The translations under genes were made by a program, and so were the position numbers. A model generated the notes under the pieces. The model saw only the letters and a list, made by a program, of their open reading frames with translations, was not told the DNA's origin and searched no databases. From Blepharisma japonicum (Eukaryota; Ciliophora; Heterotrichea; Heterotrichida; Blepharismidae): a stretch of 64,000 nucleotides of DNA. Positions 44,365-53,630 of this stretch are shown piece by piece. The stretch spans positions 186,001 to 250,000 of the forward strand of contig CATKHK010000022.1 of assembly GCA_949751835.1 (NCBI GenBank). Reading direction: 5' to 3'. Each line of letters begins with the position of its first letter. Position 1 is the stretch's first letter.

Positions 44365-45315
44365 ATGTCTATTTACGAGAGACGGCCTTGGAGTACAGAG
44401 GTAAAATCCACGCAGGAAGATCAAGCGATTATAAACTTGGTTTCAGAGTTCGGAACCAAAAAATGAACATTAATATCCAACTACCTTCAAGAAAAATACA
44501 ATATCAAGCATCGAACCGGAAAACAATGCAGAGAGCGATGGCACAATCATCTAGATCCAAATGTAGTAAAAGAAACCTGGTCTCCTGAGGAGGATAAAAA
44601 GCTGTTCGATGCCCACAAAATTTATGGGAATCGCTGGGCTGATATTGCAGCTTTGCTGCCAGGACGAACCGATAACTCCATCAAAAACCATTTCTATAGC
44701 GCATTGCGGAGAAACCTGAAAAAATACAACAAATCTAAGCCTCATTGTGAAAGGCTGGTAGGCTCTGTAAGGACGATCTTAAGAAACCCTAATTATGCAG
44801 AACTGTTACTAAAAGAAGAAGCACCTCCAAGGGTTATAAAAACCAAGCCTGCAGAAAATGCCCTTGATTATTCAAAATTCCAACAAAAAGAAACGTAAAA
44901 TATATGTAGAGAAACAACAGAAATAGAGCCAGAAACAGTTTCTAATGAGGAAACAGGAGAAGATAATAACTCAGGTGAAGAAGAACAAAGCCCAGTTCAG
45001 GAGAAAGCTGAAGAGAAAAAGTCTGATGGAGAAGTGTCTGATGAAGCGCCGCTTTTACTTTATAATTTATCAAATCCGACACCAAGAAGCCCTGCAGAAG
45101 ACGAGCTGAAAATTCCAGAAGAAGCTTTACAGCACAAGCTGCCACCATATTTCAAAGCTTTTCTTGCATGTCCTGACCAAAATATGCAACAAAGCCCGTT
45201 GGTATATCCGGTCTACCCTGACTTCATGCAAGGCCAAGCGCAAAGGCAGCATAAATTCATACAAGGGAGGTTTATAAACTCAGGATTTTCTTACCCCAAT
45301 TCTTACTTTGGTTAA
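44365..45315 (+). CDS. R2R3 Myb-type transcription factor
   Basis: 306 residues after removing two 15-nt introns (44401-44415, 44895-44909). First repeat: [15 protein letters not shown]...GTKKW-TLISNYL...[16 protein letters not shown]; second: [48 protein letters not shown]. The Trp triads are visible, one as TGA (KKW). The first intron is frame-neutral and stop-free; without its removal five foreign residues would break the invariant TEED/TxEE sequence, so its excision is inferred from the family. The C terminus is acidic then Pro/Gln-rich, as in activation regions. R2R3 proteins bind DNA sites like YAACKG. Confidence 0.92.
44401..44415 (+). other. 15-nt frame-neutral intron inside the Myb repeat
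   Basis: GTAAAATCCACGCAG has no stop, but removal restores PWSTEEDQ. A at position 10. Confidence 0.85.
44895..44909 (+). other. 15-nt intron
   Basis: GTAAAATATATGTAG; removes an in-frame TAA. A at position 10. Confidence 0.85.
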
Positions 45316-45639
45316 GAAACATTAAGAATCATTTAAATTCAAAATTTTAACGTGAAGTATCTTATTATAACTTTTTGATCAGTTTTTGTTTAGAAATACT
45401 TACAGTTTCTGGGCGCAATAATAAAGGTGATACTCATTAATAGGGTATTATGCATTTAACTGCATATAATTCTAAACCAATAGGATTGAGTTTATAAGAT
45501 AATGGCTGGCTTTAAATGGTTGGCATCATGATTTTAAATCAAGCCAGAGAAAGAGGAAACGCTGTTGTTGAGAAAATATTCCTTTCATGAAAATCCCTTT
45601 TTAAAAATAAGAATTGATTACGTATTATTATAAATTATA
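45316..45639. other. intergenic spacer
   Basis: AT-rich; only short unsupported frames. Confidence 0.5.
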
Positions 45640-47259
45640 ATGAACGGGTCTTCTCCAAGAAGTAGACTGGCCAAGCTAAAGCTAATGGTACAAAGTCCGA
45701 AGAACCAAACTCTTAATCTTAGCACTATAACGCTTACTAGCCGAAGAGCCAAACAACAGAAGTCTATTGAGCTCTCAAACTCGCCAGTTAAACGGAGGAT
45801 CACAAAATCACTCATACAACCTTCTAAGAAGAAAAACACTTCTTTATTTGGGCAAAAAGGAGAACTTGTTCTTCCATTGTTAATTGATTCGACAATTAAC
45901 TATAGTAGCATTTCAGCCCAAAGTACCCACAAAATAAACAAAAGTCGTAAGAGAATATCTATACTAAGCTCAGATTGCATTGATTATGAAATTCCAGTGA
46001 CAGAAAAGCAAACACCCAACCTCAAAACCAGATCATCATTTACTGACCCAGTACAAATTTTCGAAAATTTAGATCTGCCTATCACATCTGCATACGCTTT
46101 AGAAGTGTTTTCTCCTCATATGAGCCTATATGAACAAGGCGAAATTTTGGATTACAAAGAAATATGGTTTTTAGGTTTAGGAGCCAAAAAACCTAAGCCA
46201 AATTTAAATTCACCAAATCAAGGTATGGATGATGATAAAGGCGACTATACTTTGGTATCCGGAGACCAGATTGCTTATAGGTATGAAATCAAAGATGTCC
46301 TTGGCAAAGGAAGTTTTGGACAAGTCGTTAAATGCTTTGACCATAAGCAGCAGGAATTTGTGGCAATAAAAATAATAAAAAATAAAAGAAGATTCCACAA
46401 ACAAGCAGCAATTGAGGTCAAAGTGCTTGAGCAGATTAAGACAAACGACCCAAATGACGTATCAAATGCTATTCACATTAAAGACCATTTTTCTTTCCGC
46501 AAGCATTTGTGCATATCTTTTGAGCTTCTGAGCATTAACCTATACGAACTAATGAAATCTAATTCCTATCAAGGGTTTTCCCTCAGTTTAATCAGAAGAT
46601 TTGCTTTGCAGCTGCTGTGCTGCTTAAAATTCATATATGAGCATAATATTGTCCATTGTGATTTAAAGCCAGAAAATATCCTTTTAAAGCAAAGTGATAA
46701 ATCTGGCATTAAAATAATTGATTTTGGATCAGCTTGCTTTGAAGATGAAAAAATGTACACTTATATTCAAAGTAGGTTTTACAGAGCTCCAGAAATAATT
46801 CTGGGGATTGAATATACAAAAGCCATTGATATGTGGTCCTTTGGATGTGTACTTGCTGAACTATTTTTGGGGTATCCACTGTTTCCAGGCGAAAATGAAG
46901 CAGAGCAGCTTTTATGCATGATGGAAATGAAGGGGACTCCACCTGGGAACTTATTGGAAATTTCTTCGAGAAAAAATATGTTTTTCGATAATGATGATAG
47001 GCCAAAAATTGTTCCAAATAGTAAAGGAAGAATGAGATATCCATCAACTAAAAATTTATCTGATAAAATTAGATGCAATGACCCTTTGTTTGTTGACTTA
47101 ATAGAAAGTAAATTTTATATAGAATGTTTGGATTGGGATCCAAAAGAAAGAATTAAGCCAGCTGATGCTTTACAGCATCCATGAATTCTTGAAAGCATTA
47201 ATGGCTTCATTAAACATAAAAGAAGAAGCAGAAGCAAAGGAGAATGAATTTCTCAATAA
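45640..47259 (+). CDS. DYRK-family dual-specificity protein kinase
   Basis: 539 residues. The DH box-like stretch before the kinase is visible (DDDKGDYTLVSGDQIAYRYE), then [36 protein letters not shown] (HCD for HRD, a DYRK trait), IDFGSACFE, YTYIQSRFYRAPE with the autophosphorylated YxY, and DMWSFGCVLAELFLGYPLFPG. TGA at 47182 is Trp of HPW, adding 25 residues to TAA at 47257, with a basic KHKRRSRSKGE end. Resembles DYRK2/4 (class II) more than DYRK1. N terminus Ser/Pro-rich. Confidence 0.95.
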
Positions 47260-47476
47260 TGTGTCATTGAATATATATATCGCATATTTAAAATAAAGAT
47301 TTAGAGAGTAGTTAAATAAGTTTTTTTATAATAAAAAATTAAATTTTAAATAAATAATTCATAAGTCCTTATATCACCACATCTACGAAAAATATGCAAA
47401 TATAGGTAATATTATTGTTTTCCAATTTTATTTTTTAGATTAATATTATACAACAGTCTAGATTTGGAAAATTAAA

Positions 47477-48757
47477 ATGATTCCGAGTAGCAATGAAAAG
47501 CAAAAATCTGCATGTAAGCCAATTGTAACAACTCGACTGCCTGGCCCTTTTATGCCTCCAAAGAAGCAAAATCATCACAAAGCTTACGATGACATGGCTG
47601 AAATAGAAGAATACAAAAAAATTCAGAAGTTACTTTCACCTCTAAAACTAGGTCCCAAAGAAAGGTCAAATCTAACTCGAGTTCTCAAGCAGCTAGAGCG
47701 AATGCCAAGCAACCTTGACAATGACAAGCTATTTGAACCGTTAGCTAAAATGCAGAACCAAACCCATGCGATATTACCTCAATGTCAAGTTCAGTTAGAA
47801 GAAATGATTACATTATCTCAATTCCCAAGCAGATCACTAAAAGGATTTGTTAGGAAAGCCTTGCATGCGCCTACTCTTGGCTTGTATATAATTAAACAAA
47901 TTCCAATAAATACCCGAGACGAAAGATCACATCTGAGGGAATGGATTTCAAAATGGCAAAAATATCAGAAAAAATGTAAATACCTGACAGAAATAAATGC
48001 GACGTTCTGGAACTCTCCTGAAGGTTGTGTAAGCATTGTCGCTGAATACACACAAAATGCGAGCTTAGCTGATATTCTTGATACTATAGGAAGTGTAAAT
48101 GAAAAATCGGCAGCTTTAATTGCTAAAGAAGCCTTGGAGTGCTTATCATTTTTCCATAGAAAAAGCCTTTGCTTTGGAGGACTCGTCCCCGCACATATAA
48201 TAGTGACGAAAAAAGGGAATGTAAAATTCACCCCTAGACATGAAAGATGGCTAAATGCTCCTTCGGATGAATTAGAAGCTGATATTTATGAGCTTGGATA
48301 TATGATTTTGACGATGCTAATAGGTGAGCTTGATCTATTAGAATTCACTGAAGACAACTCCTGCTGCTTCTTGCACTCAATTCAGCAGCAATTTTTCGTT
48401 TCAAAACTTTCCCCAGAAGCAAGAGATTTCTTATGTGTATGCTTAAAAAATAGCCCTGCAAGTCGCGGAAAAGTCGGGGATTTGCTTAATCATCCTTGAC
48501 TTACTATGCCACATTATAAAGGACCAGATGTAAATTTGACAGAAATAATTTCTTTATGCATTCCAAGTGTTGGTAACAACGTTTTAGAGTCTGCTGAAAA
48601 GCAGCTTGAGCATGTCATCAAAGCGCTAAAGCTTGTGCTTATGGGGCAGCATTATAGAAGTGAATCTGTTCCTTCTCCGAAGGAACTTGCAGATGACTTG
48701 GGGCTAAGCGTTGACTTTGTTCGTGATAAAGTGCATAAAGCTTTTTCCGAACTTTAA
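47477..48757 (+). CDS. pseudokinase of the protein kinase fold
   Basis: 426 residues; one TGA=Trp (HPW-LTM). The order and spacing of the kinase fold are recognisable (YIIKQIPI with the beta-3 Lys; VAEYTQNASLADIL hinge; AKEALECLSFFHRKSLCFGG; a C-lobe with LEADIYELGYMILTML and LSPEARDFL...NHPW). The catalytic loop reads FGGLVPAHIIV, with no HRD, and KFTPRHERW replaces DFG. It should not catalyse phosphotransfer. The C-lobe resembles STE/MAP2K-type kinases. About 100 residues of helical extension precede the domain and about 85 follow, the last ending in a helix-turn-helix-like PKELADDLGLSVDFVRDKV. Confidence 0.8.
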
Positions 48758-48781
48758 TTAAGGATAACTTTTGTTTATTAA

Positions 48782-50320
48782 TTAAACTATTTTTTCTAGA
48801 ACATAAACAGCCGTTTTACCCCAAGTCATTTTAACTCTGACGTTGAATTTTGTTTCGAAAACTTCGTTAGGGGGGAAAAGCTTTAGGGTAATAATTCTTG
48901 AGCCTTTTTTAAGCTGGCTTGCTTTTACAAGCATACCTTCTATGATTTCTTGGGGGAAACAGATGCTTGAGGTGTAAATTATATCGGCATCTGATCAATC
49001 GATTTCTAAAATATCACCTTGAGTTACTTCGATTGGAGCAGCTTGAATTTCTCCGTGCATAGAATCGACTGTTGTTTTGCATAAATCACAAAGACCAGGT
49101 AAAAGCTCAATCCCTTTGCAAAGTTTTAAGTTTGGAAATGCTAGTGCAGCCGCTACTAAACATTTTCCAGCACCACATCCTAAATCATAAAAAATTTCCC
49201 CATCTTTCGGCTTGCATAGTTCAAATACGGGTACCATATGCATAAACTCAATTTCCCCATACGTGAATTCACATTTCCCAGTAATTTTTAGCCTTTTCCT
49301 CTCAGCTCCGGACACATTTCCTCCATCGACATCTTCAAATAATTTTGTAAAATATTGATAACGTTGGGCAAGCTCAGGCGAAACCAGTTCAATCTCTGGG
49401 ACTTCTCTTTGTGATATATTGAACTCTACATCTTCATTAGTCAAATTCTTCACACTTACAAAACAAGTTTCGCTTGTGCATTTCCAATCATCAGAATCAA
49501 TACAAAATCTGAGCTCTTCTCCATCCATTCGTCTTGGCTCGGTTTCTTCTAATTTTGCGATTCTTTCTAATTCTAGTGCAGTGGGTCTCCTTGTGTAGTT
49601 TCTCTTTAAATATTCATCATATGGGTCAAGATCTAGCACATCATAAGTGCTGCCAAAGAAATCGTCATCAAAAATGCTTATATCGCCATAAAATCCTAAA
49701 CTTCATTGGTGTTCTTTTTCATTTGGATAATAAAGATCTTTGGATACAAATAGTGCTAATTTTCCATACCCAGGGCTTAATTTTACTTCAATTCTGCTCT
49801 CTCCAGCATGTTTAACAGGGAATTTGAAATATTTTCAATCGTGGACTATCCCTGTATACACTTGGTTGAGCTCTAATGAAATTGGGATTTCTGTTAGCGT
49901 GTAGTAAACTTTAAAAGTATTAAGACCTTGCTTATATGCGTGGACACCAATATAATAAGTTCCTACCTTAAATCCTGCGTCATATGGATGAATTTGAAGC
50001 TTATCTGCGCCAATTTTGGTCGATTCTCATATATAGTTATCTAATTATGATGTACTCATATCGACATATGGTGTGGTATTAGAAAGATAAATATCAGGGT
50101 CGCTTTCTTCATTGCATGGCTCTGCGCTGTATATGGTTTACTAGATTGTCAACATTTTTGAGGTATCAAGGATTTCAATGCTAAAATATGTATATGAATT
50201 GTGCATTCCTTGCTTGATGATTTGAATATTTTCTTGGAGAGGGGTATATAATGCTTTTATTTTTTGCTCATCGTTATAGGTATCAGCCTCATTTGAGTTT
50301 TCCGATCTAATTTCTGCCAT
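48782..50320 (-). CDS. DOT1-like SAM methyltransferase with N-terminal beta-sandwich repeats
   Basis: Two 15-nt introns (50041-50055, 50127-50141) and TGA=Trp codons give 502 residues. The C-terminal about 200 residues hold a class I SAM fold: FTYGEIEFMHMVPVFELC, motif I YDLGCGAGKCLVAAALAFP, acidic motif KGIELLPGLCDLC, DGDILEIDW-like post-I strand (TQGDILEIDW), DIIYTSSICFPQEI and KKGSRIITLKLF. Order and wording follow the DOT1 domain family of protists (YGE...VDLGSGxGK...GIE). The N-terminal about 250 residues look like two beta-sandwich repeats resembling prepeptidase C-terminal domains. Substrate unknown; histone H3 Lys79-type methylation is the family's known role, not shown here. Confidence 0.75.
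50041..50055 (-). other. 15-nt intron
   Basis: GTACATCATAATTAG on the minus strand; contains an in-frame TAA. A at position 10. Confidence 0.85.
50127..50141 (-). other. 15-nt intron
   Basis: GTAAACCATATACAG on the minus strand; the TAG at the splice junction disappears when it is removed. A at position 10. Confidence 0.85.
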
Positions 50321-51028
50321 TAAATAAAATTGTGATAAGCTAAGTCATTTTTATGAGAAAAATTTTGTGTTGATAGAGAATTGGAATAGGAACTTTACTT
50401 GGGAGCAGATTTTAAATAGGATTTTTTAGAATTTATAGAAAAATCAATTTTAGAATAGTTCGGAAATTTTAATGTGATATTTTAAAGGAAGAATGTATCC
50501 TCTTTATTGTCATTATTAGTTTTTTAGATAATTGATGGATATAGAAAAATGATTATAAAATTGAAGAAAAAGGTAGCAAATTTTTATGATGTCATTTGAA
50601 AAATTACGAATATTTTATCGCAATACTTTGAATATTAATTAGCATTTTTTAATTATTTAGATCCTTATAATTCTACTAGTAATTATCCCAAATAGCATAA
50701 AGTATATTAAGGAGAATAAGTAGAGCCATATTTTATATATTAGTTTTGTTCGTAGAAATAGGTAGCATATCTTTTTGATATTTTAAAATGAATAATCTTA
50801 ATAAAAGTATATTTATTCACATTTTATTACTTTTTAAATTTTCTTTACTTTCTATATCAATGCGCAAATTGATTGAGATTCTTTCTTAATTCTTCCCTAA
50901 GCTCATGTGATAAAACTTAAAAATCTTCTAAAAACAGTTTAGGCATACGATAAAACAACTAAAAGATATGCTTCTAAGGCATGATTGTAGAAGCTAATCA
51001 GCTCCTTGTCAATAGCCATATAATAAAA
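50321..51028. other. divergent intergenic region, 708 nt, AT-rich
   Basis: Promoter-bearing spacer between the methyltransferase and E2 genes. No motif recognised. The E2 frame stays open back to an ATG at 50981. Confidence 0.5.
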
Positions 51029-51472
51029 ATGCAAAGCCGCATCAATAAAGAGCTTCAAGAACTCAGTGTAAACCCTCCAGAGAACTGTGCAGTTTCACTC
51101 GTCGGCGACAATATTTCTCAATGGAGAGTAAACCTTTCTGGTCCTCAAGGCTCTCCTTATGAAGGTGGAAACTTCGAGCTTCTCCTCACAATTCCTGCCA
51201 ATTATCCATTCAGAGCTCCAGATGCCAGGTTTGCCACTAAAATTTACCACCCTAATGTAAAGAGCGATGACGGGTCTATCTGCACTGAGCTATATCAAGC
51301 CAATTGGAGCCCAACCAAGAACATCAGACACATAATAGAACTTATAATGAGCACCCTCATCAGTCCAAGCCCTGAACACGCAGTTGAACCAGAAATCGCT
51401 CAACAGATGATGAACAACTATGATGGCTTTGTAGCAACATCCAGACAATGGGTAAATCAATATGCTCGCTAA
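51029..51472 (+). CDS. ubiquitin-conjugating enzyme E2 (UBE2D/E-like)
   Basis: 147 residues from ATG 51029 (MQSRINKELQEL), the exact length and start context of UBE2D. An in-frame ATG at 50981 would add 16 residues not usual for the family. UBC fold: W-x-V-x-LSGPQGSPYEGG, LLTIPANYPFRAPD, KIYHPNVKSDDGSICTEL with HPN and the catalytic Cys of GSIC, then NWSPTKNI. The E2 transfers ubiquitin from E1 to substrates with RING or RBR ligases. UBE2D's LDIL after the catalytic Cys is TELY here, so substrate class is open. Confidence 0.95.
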   Translation: MQSRINKELQELSVNPPENCAVSLVGDNISQWRVNLSGPQGSPYEGGNFELLLTIPANYPFRAPDARFATKIYHPNVKSDDGSICTELYQANWSPTKNIRHIIELIMSTLISPSPEHAVEPEIAQQMMNNYDGFVATSRQWVNQYAR

Positions 51473-51939
51473 TTAATTAGCTTTCTTCTACACTTTAAAT
51501 AAAAATGCTTCCTCGAAAGAGTGCTAGATAGCTGAAGTTAAACGAAAAGTATAAAAAAATTAAGCCAAAGAACGAGTATTTATCAAAGAATATTTCTAAA
51601 AAGAAACCTGAATATCTTCGCTAATTTTATGGTTCTGCTGCTGATTATTTCGCTGATCCAATAGCTGATCAAATGATTAACCAAATGGCTAATTGAAGTG
51701 CTGATCAAATCACTGAGCAAATCGCTGAAAAAATTGCTGATGAAATTTATCAAATGTCCTAAAAGCAAGAAAGAAGATTCTGAAAAGACAGCAAATTTTG
51801 AAAATGATTTAGATTTTTGGAAAGAAAGCAGCTTCTTATAATAAAATTAAAATATTTACTATAATAATACTGCTTTTCATCAAATTGATAAGTGCAAAGA
51901 AGATTACTCTTTGCAAGGCCGCTAAATACTGCAAAATAA
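51473..51939. other. intergenic region containing a decayed reading frame and a 12-nt repeat array
   Basis: From ATG 51505 a frame reads MLPRKSAR then TAG (51529), a Lys-rich stretch, TAA (51622), a 12-nt repeat array, TAA (51760) and a further Trp/Arg-rich stretch. It continues to about 51840 if all stops were sense. Either a gene relic or chance. Confidence 0.45.
51640..51747 (+). repeat. nine-unit 12-nt tandem repeat (GCTGATCAAATC-like)
   Basis: Nine consecutive imperfect 12-nt units start at 51640, 51652, 51664, 51676, 51688, 51700, 51712, 51724 and 51736. Consensus GCTGATCAAATC encodes Ala-Asp-Gln-Ile; units keep codon phase. Confidence 0.85.
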
Positions 51940-52146
51940 ATGCCGGGAAGATCAAAATATGTGATAGTTTACATCAAACTTAATAATCGGAATGCATTTT
52001 TATTAAGTTGGCTTTATTGTTTAGTCTTAATGCTCTATTCTTTTATATTTCTCTTTAAACCTTTAGATATTAAAGGAGAACAAAAAGAAAACGGAGCAAA
52101 ATATAAAAGAGCAACATGAGAAGCAAATGAAAAAATGAAAATATAA
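51940..52146 (+). CDS. putative small single-pass membrane protein (68 aa)
   Basis: ATG 51940 to TAA 52144 with one TGA=Trp (RATW-EANEK). Layout: short basic N terminus (MPGRSKYVIVYIKLNNR), one strong hydrophobic helix (AFLLSWLYCLVLMLYSFIFLF), charged C terminus (KPLDIKGEQKENGAKYKR). The organised basic-hydrophobic-charged pattern and coding-like composition support a real gene, but it is short and has no family I know. It could be missed by any annotation treating TGA as stop. Confidence 0.5.
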
Positions 52147-52377
52147 TTGAAACTTTTTATTTCTCATGTTTGATGAGCTATAAATAAAGTAATATTTATT
52201 ATGTATATTAAGATAAAAATCCATAATTTTAGCTTTAGGGATATAAGTGTTTTTATAGCTAATAATGATAATGATACATTAAGATATACTTCACTATCAC
52301 CAGCTTTTAAAAATTATCATCAAATATTCCAGAAATATGCAAAAAATAGTGTACTAATAATATATTACTTATACTTA

Positions 52378-53241
52378 TTACTCTAAGCTTAAATCCATAG
52401 TAAAATCATATTCTATCGTCGGCACCACAGATGACAAAAACTTTAAAAATACAAAAATTGCATGATGGACTTGAGCTTGTGACCCATTTGATTCTAGCAT
52501 ATCAATAAAATTTTTCATCATTTTTGCATGATTGCAAGGGTGAATAGATACTTGATCAGTCCCTAAACAAGGATGTCTATCTATAGTGACCGTTTTGTGT
52601 GCATAATCTCCCATAATGTCTTCAAACATCATTTCTGGGGTCAATGGGTTCATAAGTTCATCATATCCTGTAAGCCACATTCTTGGAGTCTGATAATAAG
52701 TATCATAAGTCACCGAAAGATCATAAACCCTAGTTTTCATTATAGTTTCGACTGGCTCTTCAGCACTTATATACTGATTTCCAAAGATTGCAGCAGGCTC
52801 TGCAGCATTTTCATCAATTAATTCTTGCCCCTGAATATCGGCTAAGTCTGGTATTTCCTCCTCTTCTTCATTAGAAATTTGGGGCTTTGAAATAATGATT
52901 TCATCTGGCTCTTCTTTTGGGCCGAGAATCTCAGTGACAACCCAGCCATCTTCTGTTTCTTTTTCTTCAACTTCATTTTCGCCAATAGAGCTAATACGTT
53001 TTCTGCATGGGACTCCTCTTGTGATCAAAAACTGTTTGTCTATTGGCAATTGTTTTTGTTCATATCCGGGTGAGCTTGAATTCCAAGTCCAAGTAGGACA
53101 TCTGTGAACAAGCTGGTCTCCAGCAATTAGGAATTCTTCGGGAGTAAGTTTTCCGGTTTCTAAGAACTGGGATTCTTTAGGCTGAGACATAAATGCACCA
53201 GCTACGCTTCGGTATCAGTTTCCGATTTTATGAGAAACCAT
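52378..53241 (-). CDS. ATG3: autophagy E2-like enzyme ATG3
   Basis: 287 residues. MVSHKIGNW-YRSVAGAFM followed by SQFLETGKLTPEEFLIAGD, LVHRCPTWTW is the ATG3 N terminus; the start requires TGA (53215-53217) to be Trp, which moves it 51 nt upstream of the next ATG. Then the acidic flexible region, RVYDLSVTYDTYYQTPRMW-x-GYDE, the catalytic VSIHPCNHAKMM with the active-site Cys of HPC, and IFVFLKFLSSVVPTIEYDFT. ATG3 transfers ATG8 from ATG7 to phosphatidylethanolamine on autophagic membranes. The acidic linker is shorter than in yeast. The frame is also open upstream of the start for about 35 codons without ATG. Confidence 0.95.
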
Positions 53242-53630
53242 ATTATAAGTTGCAGGTACCCCTCAATCTATACAATATGCTCATTTTTGAGATTTTATTA
53301 ATTCAATAAAATATTGGCCATTTACTTAGTGCTATAATAAAAAACTGAATAAATCTGAGACTAGATATAGCATGCATAATTTGCAGAATCATTGGAAAAT
53401 ATAAATTTTGCCATATAAAGACATAAAAATGAACTTCTATATTGTAAATTTAATTATGGCCCACAGAAGTATGATATTTAAAAAAAACAAAAACAATAAT
53501 GGTTATTCTTAACTCTTTTATAGCAAAATATCATTTCTGAATATATTTTTACCCTCTCTTTACTTTAAGCTTTATCTTTAAGCTTTAGCTTTAAGTGATA
53601 AATCAATATTTAATATATATAAAAAATTTA
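53242..53630. other. divergent intergenic region with short AAGCTTTA repeats
   Basis: Mostly AT-rich. Immediately before the IQ gene, at about 53563-53596, the hexamer-based unit CTTTAAGCTTTA recurs about three times. Confidence 0.55.
53563..53596. repeat. short tandem repeat, about 12-nt unit
   Basis: Three imperfect copies of CTTTAAGCTTTA lie about 35-65 nt upstream of the IQ protein start; could be a promoter element or simple slippage. Confidence 0.5.

Noticed and set aside
51029-51472. E2 start at the upstream ATG 50981
   Set aside because: Adds 16 residues absent from the family; the internal ATG gives the exact UBE2D length. Not excluded.
51583-51768. Minus-strand 61-codon hydrophobic frame over the 12-nt repeat
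   Set aside because: Produced by the antisense of the repeat (ATTTGATCAGC); the plus-strand phase gives the better coding pattern.
52201-52386. 61-codon plus-strand frame overlapping the 3' end of ATG3
   Set aside because: AT-rich, no domain; overlaps the well supported antisense gene.
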